This document shows, one piece after another, positions 25,510-34,346 of a DNA stretch of 57,708 bases. The translations under genes and the position numbers were made by a program. The DNA is taken from positions 1 to 57,708 of the forward strand of contig JAAYGX010000104.1 of assembly GCA_012735585.1 (NCBI GenBank), read 5' to 3'. Positions within the stretch are counted from its first letter, which is position 1, and each line of letters opens with the position of its first letter. Source of the DNA: Tissierella sp. (GTDB lineage: Bacteria; Bacillota; Clostridia; Tissierellales; Tissierellaceae). The notes beneath the pieces are model-generated. The model searched no databases, was not told where the DNA came from, and was given only the letters and a program-made list of their open reading frames with translations.

Positions 25510-26442
25510 TTGTTATACGATGTTATTATTATAGGTGGAGGGCCTGCAGGTTTATCAGCAGGTTTATATGCAGCAAGATCAAGACTTAGTACTTTAATAA
25601 TTGAAAAGGAAGCAGATGGTGGACAAATTGCTACAACAGCAGAGGTAGAGAACTATCCTGGTTCAGTACTTAATGCAACAGGTCCTACATTAGTTGCAAG
25701 AATGGTTGAGCAAGCTTTAGGATTTGGAGCTAAAAAGATTTCAGATGAAATAATTGAAGTTGACTTTAGTGGAAAAGAAAAAATAGTAAAAGGTAAAAAT
25801 AAGGAATATAAAGGGAAAACCGTAATAATTGCCACAGGCGCTGTTCCAAGGTTGATTGGATGCCCAGGTGAAAAAGAACTTACAGGTCGTGGAGTTTCCT
25901 ATTGTGCTACTTGTGATGGACCATTTTTTGAAGGTCTTGAAATATTTGTAATGGGTGGAGGAGATTCCGCGGTTGAAGAGGCGATCTACCTATCAAAGTT
26001 TGCAAGAAAAGTTACCATAATCCATAGAAGGGATGAACTAAGGGCTGCAAAATCCATACAGGAAAAAGCCTTTGAAAATCCAAAAATTGATTTTATGTGG
26101 GATTCTGTAATTACGGAAGTGAAAGGTGAAGGAATGCTAGAATCCTTTATAGTAAAAAATGTAAAAACTGAGGAAGAAAAGGAAATATTCCCAGATGAAG
26201 AAGATGGTGCATTTGGAATATTTGTTTATGTTGGGCATATACCTTCAACGAAACTTTTCGAAAATATGATAGATATGGAAAGAGGATATATAATTACTAA
26301 CGATGACATGGAAACAAATGTGTCAGGAGTTTACGCTGCTGGTGACAATCGAGTGAAATCCCTAAGACAGGTCGTAACTGCTGCTGCAGATGGAGCAATT
26401 GCAGCTGTTCAAGCAGAAAAATATATAGACGAGAATTTCTAA
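25510..26442 (+). CDS. trxB: Thioredoxin reductase of the glycine reductase operon
   Basis: NADPH-dependent flavoprotein of 310 residues feeding electrons to the glycine reductase thioredoxin. FAD-binding GGGPAGLSAGLYAARS at the N-terminus, redox-active CATCDG with two Cys, NADPH-binding GGGDSAVEEA and the C-terminal FAD motif GVYAAGDNR...QVVTAAADGAIAA. The frame is open to 25441, but TTG 25510 follows AAGGAGG with an eight-base gap and begins right at the FAD strand, so it is chosen. First gene of the grd locus. Confidence 0.93.
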   Translation: MLYDVIIIGGGPAGLSAGLYAARSRLSTLIIEKEADGGQIATTAEVENYPGSVLNATGPTLVARMVEQALGFGAKKISDEIIEVDFSGKEKIVKGKNKEYKGKTVIIATGAVPRLIGCPGEKELTGRGVSYCATCDGPFFEGLEIFVMGGGDSAVEEAIYLSKFARKVTIIHRRDELRAAKSIQEKAFENPKIDFMWDSVITEVKGEGMLESFIVKNVKTEEEKEIFPDEEDGAFGIFVYVGHIPSTKLFENMIDMERGYIITNDDMETNVSGVYAAGDNRVKSLRQVVTAAADGAIAAVQAEKYIDENF

Positions 26443-26464
26443 AAAATTTGGAGGGATGATGTAA

Positions 26465-26782
26465 ATGTTAGAATTAAACAAAGATAACTTTGAACAAGAA
26501 GTACTAGAGGCTGAAGGCTATGTGCTAGTTGATTTTTGGAGCCCGTCTTGTGAACCTTGTAAGGCATTAATGCCTCATGTAGAAGAGATGGAAAAAGCTT
26601 TTGGAGACACGATAAAATTTACTTCTTTAGATATTACCAAAGCTAGAAGACTTGCAATAGGGCAAAAAGTATTAGGTTTGCCAGTTGTAGCCATTTATAA
26701 AGACGGTGAAAGAATAGACTCTGTAGTAGCAGATGATGCAAATAAGGAATCTGTAGAAGCATTGATCAAGAAATATGCTTAG
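26465..26782 (+). CDS. trxA: Thioredoxin with CEPC active site
   Basis: Small redox protein of 105 residues, electron donor of the glycine reductase complex (reduces selenoprotein A). The active site reads SPSCEPCKAL, so the usual CGPC is CEPC and the preceding Trp is replaced. The conserved cis-Pro is in GLPVVAIYKDG. Non-standard active sites are known for thioredoxins encoded in grd operons. Lies 22 bases after trxB. Confidence 0.92.
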   Translation: MLELNKDNFEQEVLEAEGYVLVDFWSPSCEPCKALMPHVEEMEKAFGDTIKFTSLDITKARRLAIGQKVLGLPVVAIYKDGERIDSVVADDANKESVEALIKKYA

Positions 26783-26840
26783 GTGTTTTTAATTTTCATT
26801 CATGAAAATTAAGATATATTAAATTTAAGGGGGTGAATTT

Positions 26841-28127
26841 ATGCATCTAGAATTAGGACATATTCTAATTAATGATGTTCAATTCGGTCAACAAACTGCC
26901 ATTGAAAATGGAGTATTGTATGTAAATAAAGAAGAGTTGATCAATCTTATTAAAGAAGATGAACACATATCAAAAGTAGATGTAGAAATTGCAAAACCTG
27001 GTGAAAGTATAAGGATTACACCTGTAAAGGACGTAATTGAGCCTAGGGTTAAGGTTGAAGGCCCTGGAGGTATATTTCCGGGTACTTTATCCAAGGTAGA
27101 AACTGTAGGATCAGGCAAAACCAATGTACTGAAAGGATGTGCAGTGGTTACTACTGGAAAAATAGTAGGCTTTCAAGAGGGAATAGTCGATATGACTGGC
27201 CCTGGAGCAGAGTATACTCCATTTTCTAAGCTCAACAATATTGTGCTGATCTGTGAACCTAGGGAAGATTTAAAGCAACATGATCATGAAAAAGCTGTAA
27301 GATTTGCTGGCCTTAAGGCTGCATCATATTTAGGTAAAGTTGCAAAAGAACTTACACCGGATAAGGTGGAGACTTATGAAACATTACCATTATTAGAGAG
27401 TATCGAAAAGTATAAGGATTTACCTAAGGTTGCATATGTTCAAATGCTTCAGTCCCAGGGATTACTTCATGATACTTATGTATATGGGGTAGATGCTAAG
27501 CAGATTATACCAACGATTCTTTATCCAACTGAAATAATGGATGGAGCAATTATCAGTGGTAACTGTGTATCGGCATGTGACAAAAATACAACTTATCATC
27601 ATCAAAACAATCCTGTGGTAGAGGATTTATATGCACAACATGGTAAGGAAGTCAATTTCCTGGGAGAAAAAATAACCAATGAAAATGTAAATTTAGCTGA
27701 TAAGGAAAGATCATCTGATTGGACTGCAAAGCTAGTAGAATTTTTAGGTTTAGATGGTGTGGTTATTTCCCAAGAAGGGTTTGGTAATCCTGATACTGAT
27801 TTAATTATGAATTGCAAAAAGATTGAAGAAAAAGGTATCAAAACTGTAATTATAACAGATGAGTATGCAGGACGGGATGGTGCTAGCCAGTCATTGGCAG
27901 ATGCTCATTTATCTGCAGATGCTGTGGTTACAGGGGGAAATGCAAACGAAGTAATTGTATTACCTAAGATGGATAAGGTTATAGGCACATTAGATTATAC
28001 AGATATAATCGCAGGTGGATTTGATGGAAGTTTATCACCTGATGGAACAATTACAGTTGAAATTCAAGCAATAACAGGTGCAACAAATGAATTGGGATTT
28101 AATAAAATGAGTACTAAGATGTTATAA
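26841..28127 (+). CDS. grdE: Glycine reductase complex component B, alpha/beta proprotein
   Basis: Proprotein of 428 residues. It is processed between Asn241 and Cys242 in [10 protein letters not shown], giving the 47-kDa family's two chains with a pyruvoyl group on the new N-terminus; Cys242 is the position known in Eubacterium acidaminophilum. The pyruvoyl group forms a Schiff base with glycine, which is passed to selenoprotein A as a carboxymethyl-selenoether. A second Cys-rich segment is [11 protein letters not shown]. Ribosome binding site GGGGGTGA. Works with GrdB as protein B. Confidence 0.95.
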   Translation: MHLELGHILINDVQFGQQTAIENGVLYVNKEELINLIKEDEHISKVDVEIAKPGESIRITPVKDVIEPRVKVEGPGGIFPGTLSKVETVGSGKTNVLKGCAVVTTGKIVGFQEGIVDMTGPGAEYTPFSKLNNIVLICEPREDLKQHDHEKAVRFAGLKAASYLGKVAKELTPDKVETYETLPLLESIEKYKDLPKVAYVQMLQSQGLLHDTYVYGVDAKQIIPTILYPTEIMDGAIISGNCVSACDKNTTYHHQNNPVVEDLYAQHGKEVNFLGEKITNENVNLADKERSSDWTAKLVEFLGLDGVVISQEGFGNPDTDLIMNCKKIEEKGIKTVIITDEYAGRDGASQSLADAHLSADAVVTGGNANEVIVLPKMDKVIGTLDYTDIIAGGFDGSLSPDGTITVEIQAITGATNELGFNKMSTKML

Positions 28128-28155
28128 ATCAAATACAAGGAGGGGAAGTGAAGAT

Positions 28156-28635
28156 ATGTCACTATTTGGTGCTGATAAAAAAGTCATTATTATAGGAGAT
28201 AGAGATGGAATCCCTGGACCAGCTATAGAAGAATGTGTCAAAACTACTCCAGCAGAAATCATATTTTCTGCAACTGAGTGTTTTGTCTGAACGGCTGCAG
28301 GGGCAATGGATCTGGAGATCCAAGGAAGAGTAGTAGATTTAGTAGATAAATACGGTGCTGAAAATATTATCGTATTAATCGGTGGTGCTGAAGCTGAAGC
28401 GGCAGGATTGGCTGCAGAAACAGTAACAGCAGGAGACCCAACCTATGCAGGTCCATTGGCAGGAGTCCCGTTGGGACTTAGAGTGTATCATGTTGTAGAG
28501 CCAGAATTCAAAGATAGTGTAGATGAACAAGTATATGAAGATCAAATAAGTATGATGGAAATGGTACTTGATGTAGATGAGATCATCAGTGAAGTAAGTA
28601 CGATGAGAAATGAGTTTGGACAATTTAATGAATAA
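28156..28635 (+). CDS. grdA: Glycine reductase selenoprotein A (in-frame UGA = Sec45)
   Basis: Protein of 159 residues including selenocysteine. Reading from ATG 28156 behind AAGGAGGGG, the frame runs through a TGA at 28288-28290 in the context TECFV-U-TAAGAMD and continues to the stop at 28633, exactly the CxxU active site of GrdA. It carries the carboxymethyl group from protein B to protein C and is re-reduced by thioredoxin. A gene finder treating TGA as stop would report only the fragment from 28306. A hairpin GGATCT-GG-AGATCC at 28308-28321 is a candidate SECIS. The selA, selB, selD and selC genes are not in this window. Confidence 0.96.
28288..28321 (+). promoter_or_regulatory. Candidate SECIS region of grdA
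   Basis: Begins with the UGA codon; the stem GGATCT/AGATCC lies 17 bases downstream, at 28308-28321. Bacterial SECIS hairpins sit directly after the UGA within the coding frame. Stem placement is my hand fold, not a computed one. Confidence 0.5.
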
Positions 28636-28670
28636 TAGAAAAAATAACTGTTACGAAAGGAGGGACATTG

Positions 28671-29981
28671 GTGGGTAATATTAGAGTCGTGCATTATCTA
28701 AACCAATTCTTTGCGGGGATCGGTGGAGAGGAAAAAGCAGATCACAGACCTGAAGTGAGGGAAGCAGTAGTAGGCCCAGGTATGGCTATTAAAGCTGGAT
28801 TCAAAGGTCAAGCTGATATCGTTGCTACAGTTATTTGCGGCGATAGCTACTTTGGTGAAAACACAGAAGAAGCTAAGGCTGAAATATTAGAATTAATTAA
28901 AAAGTACGAGCCTGATTTATTCATAGCGGGGCCAGCTTTTAATGCAGGTAGATATGGATTTGCATGTGGTGAAGTTGCAGATATGGTCCAAAAAGAACTT
29001 AATATCCCTGCGATTACTGGTATGTATATTGAAAATCCAGGTGCAGAGATGTTCAAGAAATCTGTCTATATAATATCTACTAAAAATAGTGCTGCAGGCA
29101 TGAGAGATGCTGTAGGCAAGATGGTTCCACTGGCATTAAAACTCATTAATGGTGAAGAAATAGGTTCACCAGAGAAAGAAGGCTATATAGAAAGAGGACT
29201 AAGGAAGAACTACTTTGCGGATAAAAGAGGATCTGAAAGAGCTGTGGATATGATTATCAAAAAGCTTAAAGGTGAAGAATATAAAACCGAATATCCAATG
29301 CCAGCTTTTGATAGAGTGCCTCCAAATCCAGCTATAAAGAATATGTCCGAAGCCACAATAGCTTTAGTAACATCAGGAGGAATTGTTCCAAAGGGCAATC
29401 CAGATCATATTGAATCATCATCTGCTTCTAAATATGGGAAATATGATATATCGGAGTTTGATAATTTAACTGATATCACTCATGAAACAGCCCATGGAGG
29501 GTATGACCCTGTTTATGCAAATTTAGATCCAGATAGGGTACTACCAGTAGATGTACTAAGGGATTTAGAAAAAGAAGGAAAAATAGGTAAACTCCATAGA
29601 TATTTCTATACAACAGTAGGCAATGGTACGGCAGTAGCTAGTGCTAAAGCATTTGCCGAAGAGTTTGGAAAGGAATTAAAAGCTGATGGAGTGGATGCAG
29701 TGATCCTAACTTCAACCTGAGGCACCTGTACACGTTGCGGTGCAACAATGGTTAAAGAAATTGAAAGGGTAGGTATTCCTGTAGTTCATGTTTGTACAGT
29801 TGTTCCAATATCCATGACTGTAGGTGCAAACAGGATAGTCCCTGCCATAGCTATACCTCACCCACTTGGAGATCCAAAATTGGATCCAAATGAGGAAAAA
29901 AATCTTAGAAGAAAAATAGTTAATAAAGCACTAGAAGCATTATCAACAGAAGTTGAGTTACAAACAGTTTTTGAAGATTAG
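28671..29981 (+). CDS. grdB: Glycine reductase complex component B, selenoprotein gamma subunit (in-frame UGA = Sec350)
   Basis: Protein of 436 residues with selenocysteine. The frame begins VVHYLNQFFAGIGGEEKAD, typical of GrdB, and passes through TGA 29718-29720 in LTST-U-GTCTRCGAT before ending at 29981. With GTG 28671 as start the Sec is residue 350, the known position in the family, and the AGGAGGG spacing is also better than for TTG 28668. Sec and the nearby CxxC residues take part in release of the glycine carboxymethyl group. Without UGA decoding it would be annotated as two ORFs. Confidence 0.96.
29718..29746 (+). promoter_or_regulatory. Candidate SECIS region of grdB
   Basis: The UGA is followed directly by GCACC (29722-29726) pairing with GGTGC (29739-29743); an alternative stem GTTGC/GCAAC lies at 29734-29746. 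Hand fold only. Confidence 0.45.
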
Positions 29982-29986
29982 TATAT

Positions 29987-30018
29987 AAAATGGGTGATTT
30001 TTAATCACCCATTTTATG
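29987..30018 (+). terminator. Terminator-like hairpin between grdB and grdC
   Basis: AAAATGGGTGATT (29987-29999) pairs fully with AATCACCCATTTT (30003-30015). The right arm ends in TTTTAT. It stands inside the grd operon, 25 bases before grdC, and should reduce readthrough or set mRNA ends. Confidence 0.75.
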
Positions 30019-30039
30019 AAAATTCTTGGAGGTGGATAA

Positions 30040-31578
30040 ATGAATTATTCAGTAATTAAGGGTTCCAGTTATGTTCTTATCAACGCACCAGATATGATCA
30101 TCCATAATGGAACGACTCAAACAACGGAAAAGTTATTAAATCCTGAATCTGAGTATCTTAAATCACTACCAGATCATATTAGAAGTTTTGATGAAGTGAT
30201 TAATTATTTGCCTAATCAAATTTATATAGGCAATCATAAACCTGAAGAATTAAAAAATCTAGAACAACCATGGCTTGATAAAAAGACGCTTGATGGAAGT
30301 AGAGATGGAAGATTTGGAGAGATAATGCCCCAAGATGAATTTATTGGTCTAATAAAAATCGTCGATGTATTTGATTTAGTTAAGTTAACTAAAGAATTTA
30401 CAAAAGATGTAAATGAAAAATTAAGCATTCATCCATTAATTAAGGAAGATACAGTTGCTAGGCTTAAAGAAGGGGAAGAATTAATAGATATTAAAAATTT
30501 AATAGAGAAAAATGGAGCTGAAGGACTATTTCATAATGGAGAATTAGTTGGTTGTATAAAAAGGGCTCATGATATAGATGAAAATCTAACAGCGCATGTA
30601 TTATTTGAAAATCTTGTATCAAAAGCTTCGGGAGTCTTATCTGCACTTCATCTAATAGACAAATATGATATCAATCCTGAAGAGATTGATTATGTAATAG
30701 AATGTTCAGAAGAAGCTTGTGGAGATATGAACCAAAGAGGTGGAGGCAATTTTGCCAAAGCAATAGCTGAGTTTGCTGGTCTTGCAAACGCTACCGGTTC
30801 AGATATAAGGGCATTTTGTGCGGCACCAGCCCATGCAATAGTTCAAGGTGCATCATTGGTACAGGCTGGCACATTTAAAAATGTAATGATAGTATCAGGT
30901 GGTTCAACTGCAAAACTAGGTATGAATGGTAAGGATCATGTGAAAAAGGGTATACCTATATTAGAAGATGTCATCGGTGGATTTGCAATGCTGATATCTG
31001 AAAATGATGGCATAAATCCAATTCTTAGAACTGATATAGTAGGGCGACATACTGTGGGAACAGGCTCATCACCACAGGGAGTTATATCATCTCTTGTAAC
31101 TGAACCATTAGATAGAAATGGACTTAAGATTACTGATATTGATAAATATTCAGTAGAGATGCAAAATCCAGATATAACGAAACCGGCAGGGGCTGGTGAT
31201 GTACCCACTTCTAATTATAAGATGATTGCAGCATTAGGAGTAAAAAGAGGAGAGCTTGAAAGAAGTCAGCTAAATGATTTTATACAAAATCATGGCATGG
31301 AAGGTTGGGCACCTACTCAGGGTCATATCCCTTCTGGAATACCATATATAGGATTTGGAAGAGAAGATATATTAGATGGAAATATCAACAGAATCATGAT
31401 CGTGGGTAAAGGTAGTCTATTTTTAGGAAGAATGACAAATTTATTTGATGGTATATCCATTGTTATAGAAAAGAATCCAGGTATAACTAAGGAAGAGAAA
31501 TCTGTTTCTGAAGAAGAGGTTAGACTATTAGTAGCTGAAGCTATGAGAGATTTTGCTTCTCATCTACTAAAAGATTAG
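30040..31578 (+). CDS. grdC: Glycine reductase complex component C, beta subunit
   Basis: Subunit of protein C, 512 residues, resembling beta-ketoacyl synthase III in its second half (EEIDYVIECSEEACGDMNQRGG, FCAAPAHAIVQGAS, IVSGGSTAKLG, NHGMEGWAPTQGHIPSG). With GrdD it converts the carboxymethyl group on selenoprotein A to an acetyl thioester and then to acetyl phosphate, which acetate kinase turns into ATP. Ribosome binding site GGAGGTG. Ten bases before grdD. Confidence 0.95.
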   Translation: MNYSVIKGSSYVLINAPDMIIHNGTTQTTEKLLNPESEYLKSLPDHIRSFDEVINYLPNQIYIGNHKPEELKNLEQPWLDKKTLDGSRDGRFGEIMPQDEFIGLIKIVDVFDLVKLTKEFTKDVNEKLSIHPLIKEDTVARLKEGEELIDIKNLIEKNGAEGLFHNGELVGCIKRAHDIDENLTAHVLFENLVSKASGVLSALHLIDKYDINPEEIDYVIECSEEACGDMNQRGGGNFAKAIAEFAGLANATGSDIRAFCAAPAHAIVQGASLVQAGTFKNVMIVSGGSTAKLGMNGKDHVKKGIPILEDVIGGFAMLISENDGINPILRTDIVGRHTVGTGSSPQGVISSLVTEPLDRNGLKITDIDKYSVEMQNPDITKPAGAGDVPTSNYKMIAALGVKRGELERSQLNDFIQNHGMEGWAPTQGHIPSGIPYIGFGREDILDGNINRIMIVGKGSLFLGRMTNLFDGISIVIEKNPGITKEEKSVSEEEVRLLVAEAMRDFASHLLKD

Positions 31579-31588
31579 AGGTGATGAT

Positions 31589-32767
31589 ATGACGAATAAT
31601 ATTAAGCCGATGATTGGAAAAGTATTTAATGATATTGCAGATGCAATTGAGACAGGACAATTTGGAGAAAAAGTCAAAGTAGGCATCACTACAATGGGTA
31701 GTGAATTAGGTATAGACAATATAGTCAAAGGTGCAGAATTAGCTCGGAAAAGAGATAATTCAATTGAAGTAGTATTGGTTGGTCCAAAAGTAGACTCAAA
31801 TCTAAAACAAGTAGTAGTGGATACGGAAGAGGAAGCTTACAATAAAATGGAAGAACTACTCGACTCTAGTGAGATCGATGCATGTGTGACTATGCACTAT
31901 AATTTCCCTATAGGTGTCTCTACAGTAGGGAGAGTAGTTGGGCCTGCTAATGGTAAAGAAATGTTCATAGCAACTACTACAGGGACCTCATCAACGGATA
32001 GAAATGAAGCTATGATTTTGAATGGAATCAATGGAATAATTACTGCAAAGGCCATGGGTATCCCAAATCCTACATTAGGCATATTAAATGTAGATGGCGC
32101 TAGACAAGTAGAAAGGGTATTTAAAGAGCTAATAGACAAAGGTTATCCATTAGAGTTTGCAGAATCAGCTAGAGCCGATGGTGGACATATGATGAGAGGC
32201 AATGATTTGCTCACGGCTGTTCCAGATATCATGATCACTGATACACTGACGGGAAATATAATTATGAAGATGCTCTCTTCCTATACTACTGGAGGAAACT
32301 ATGAGGCTGTAGGCTTCGGTTATGGTCCTGGTATCGGGGAAGGTTATGAAAGAATCATATTAATTCTATCAAGAGCATCTGGAGTTCCAGTAGTAGCCAA
32401 CGCAATCAGCTATGGTGCTGATTTAGTTAGAGGTAATATAAAATCAATAATTAAAAAAGAATTTGATGAAGTTAATAAATATGGATTAAAAGAAATCTTA
32501 GAGAAAAATAAAAATGATAAAAAGACTACTAAGGAAGAAGAAGTAATTGTTCCTCCTCCTGAAGAAATTGTTACTGAAACTATTTCTGGAATAGACATAC
32601 TAGAATTAGACGATGCGATTAAAGAGGTATGGAAAGCAGGCATATATGCAGAGTCTGGTATGGGCTGCACGGGTCCAGTTGTTATGGTCAATGAAGCAAA
32701 ATTAGAAGAAGCAAAGGATGCCCTATGTAAGGTAGGATATTCTGTAGATGGAAGAAGTGTGTGTTAG
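31589..32767 (+). CDS. grdD: Glycine reductase complex component C, alpha subunit
   Basis: PlsX-like subunit of protein C, 392 residues. It holds the acetyl thioester that is phosphorolysed to acetyl phosphate. Cysteines at about 99 (EIDACVTMHY) and 361 (SGMGCTGPVVMV) match the two conserved Cys regions of GrdD. Glycine-rich GFGYGPGIGEGYER and TTTGTSSTDRNEAM stretches are typical. A charged Lys/Glu-rich linker lies at about 305-320. Last gene of the locus, followed by a terminator. Confidence 0.94.
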   Translation: MTNNIKPMIGKVFNDIADAIETGQFGEKVKVGITTMGSELGIDNIVKGAELARKRDNSIEVVLVGPKVDSNLKQVVVDTEEEAYNKMEELLDSSEIDACVTMHYNFPIGVSTVGRVVGPANGKEMFIATTTGTSSTDRNEAMILNGINGIITAKAMGIPNPTLGILNVDGARQVERVFKELIDKGYPLEFAESARADGGHMMRGNDLLTAVPDIMITDTLTGNIIMKMLSSYTTGGNYEAVGFGYGPGIGEGYERIILILSRASGVPVVANAISYGADLVRGNIKSIIKKEFDEVNKYGLKEILEKNKNDKKTTKEEEVIVPPPEEIVTETISGIDILELDDAIKEVWKAGIYAESGMGCTGPVVMVNEAKLEEAKDALCKVGYSVDGRSVC

Positions 32768-32804
32768 GGTAAGCTATAAAACTTTATAAAGTAATCCAAA
32801 TAAT

Positions 32805-32857
32805 GGCAGGATAGTATTTTAAATATGATTTTTAAAGGAAGACTATCTTGCCTATTT
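32805..32857 (+). terminator. Terminator of the glycine reductase operon
   Basis: GGCAGGATAGT (32805-32815) pairs with ACTATCTTGCC (32842-32852) with one G-T pair, then TATTTTG. Confidence 0.75.
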
Positions 32858-32928
32858 TGTATCCCAACTATAAAACACGGAGTCAATACGTCAACTAACT
32901 AAAGCGTCCTATTTACAACGTTTTCATA

Positions 32929-32957
32929 TTGAAATAAAACTTTGAATATATTATAAT
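32929..32957 (+). promoter_or_regulatory. Strong sigma-A promoter of the BMP transporter operon
   Basis: TTGAAA (32929-32934), 17-base spacer, TATAAT (32952-32957), with the start codon 78 bases after the -10. The leader is too short for, and does not resemble, a purine riboswitch. Confidence 0.8.
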
Positions 32958-33034
32958 ATAGATGTTAAATATTAACACCAATTGGGGTATATAATCTATA
33001 GAACTCAATTGATGAAAAACAAGGGGGAAATAAA

Positions 33035-34195
33035 ATGAAAAAAGTACTAGCCATTGCTTTAGCAATAAGCTTATTAGCTGTGAGTTTAGTAGGTTGTACT
33101 CAAGACACTGGTACAGGTGGCTCAGGTGGCGCTGGTGGTGCAGAAATCGCACTTATTACCGACAAAGGTAATATAGATGACAAGTCATTTAACCAAGGTT
33201 CATGGGAAGGTGTAGTAGAATTTGCTGAAAGAGAGAATATCTCACATAACTATATCAAGCCTGAAGACGCATCAGATGACTTTTACCTAGCAGCTATCGA
33301 TTTAGCTGTAACTGGTGGAGCAAAAGTAATTGTAACACCTGGATTCTTATTTGAAGTTGCTGTTTACCAAGCACAAGATAAATATCCAGATGTAAAGTTT
33401 ATACTGTTAGATGGGGCTCCACGTAATGCAGATTACTCAGATTTCAAAACAAATGAAAATGTAGCATCTGTATTATATGCAGAAGAAGAATCAGGCTATT
33501 TAGCAGGATACGCAGCAGTAATGGATGGTATGACGAACTTAGGATTCATGGGTGGTATGGCTGTACCAGCTGTTCAAGCCTTTGGTTATGGTTATCTTCA
33601 AGGTGCTGAAGATGCTGCAACTGAGTTAGGACTTGCTGATGGTTCCATTAAAGCAATTTATCATTATACAGGGGACTTTGATGAAAATGATACAAACAAA
33701 GCAACTGCAAGAACTATGTACCAAGAAGGTATGGAAGTCATATTCGCATGTGGTGGTTCAGTAGGTAAATCTGTAATGTCAGCTGCTGCTGAAGCTGAAG
33801 CAAAAGTAATTGGTGTTGACGTTGACCAAAGATATGATAGTGAAACTGTTATAACATCAGCTACAAAAGGTTTAGCAGAGTCAGTTGTACAAGTTTTAGA
33901 CTCAATTTATAATACAGATAGTTGGGATACATTTGGTGGTAAAACAACATATTTCAATGCAGAAAATAATGGTGTTGCACTTCCAACAGTTGTATTAGAT
34001 GATGCAAATGCTGATGCATTTGATAGATTTGAATCATTTACGATAGAACAATATGAAGAAGTATATGCGAGTCTTGTTGCTGGTAGCGTGGATCCAATTC
34101 GTGAAATCGAAGTTTCTGATCCATCAGGTGCTGCTACAGCTGAAGAACTTACAGATGCATTAAGTCTTTCAAAAGTAAGTGTAATAACTAGATAA
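33035..34195 (+). CDS. BMP-family substrate-binding lipoprotein, nucleoside importer
   Basis: Extracellular binding protein of 386 residues anchored by the lipobox LVGC after a 20-residue signal, with a Gly-rich linker. BMP/PnrA family motifs: LITDKGNIDDKSFNQGSWEG, KVIVTPGFLFE, YAEEESGYLAGYAA, GFMGGMAVPAV and EVIFACGGSVGKS. Characterised relatives (PnrA of Treponema) bind purine nucleosides. The ATPase and two permeases follow after a strong hairpin, as in nupABC-type importers. Ribosome binding site AGGGGG. Confidence 0.92.
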   Translation: MKKVLAIALAISLLAVSLVGCTQDTGTGGSGGAGGAEIALITDKGNIDDKSFNQGSWEGVVEFAERENISHNYIKPEDASDDFYLAAIDLAVTGGAKVIVTPGFLFEVAVYQAQDKYPDVKFILLDGAPRNADYSDFKTNENVASVLYAEEESGYLAGYAAVMDGMTNLGFMGGMAVPAVQAFGYGYLQGAEDAATELGLADGSIKAIYHYTGDFDENDTNKATARTMYQEGMEVIFACGGSVGKSVMSAAAEAEAKVIGVDVDQRYDSETVITSATKGLAESVVQVLDSIYNTDSWDTFGGKTTYFNAENNGVALPTVVLDDANADAFDRFESFTIEQYEEVYASLVAGSVDPIREIEVSDPSGAATAEELTDALSLSKVSVITR

Positions 34196-34244
34196 TTTAA
34201 TTATAGGATTAACTAATTTTGGTTAACCTTATGAATTAAGAATT

Positions 34245-34282
34245 AAAAAATGGGGGAAGACCAAAATTTTCCCCCATTTTTT
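34245..34282 (+). terminator. Intra-operon terminator after the BMP gene
   Basis: AAAAAATGGGGGAA (34245-34258) pairs with TTCCCCCATTTTTT (34269-34282), a perfect stem with T run. It should let the binding protein be made in excess over the ATPase and permeases downstream. Confidence 0.85.
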
Positions 34283-34346
34283 CACAAATTGTTATAATAT
34301 TTTTTATGTAAAGAGACAAAAATTCAATTGATAAGAAGAGGTTAAA

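Noticed and set aside
28306-28635. Stand-alone ORF for the C-terminal part of GrdA
   Set aside because: It is the downstream part of grdA after the selenocysteine UGA; its apparent start is an internal Met.
29748-29981. Separate ORF after grdB
   Set aside because: It is the 3' end of grdB after the UGA at 29718, in the same frame and with matching GrdB sequence.
32940-33034. Purine riboswitch before the nucleoside importer
   Set aside because: The leader is under 80 bases and lacks the conserved TATA...junction and loop sequences of the purine aptamer.
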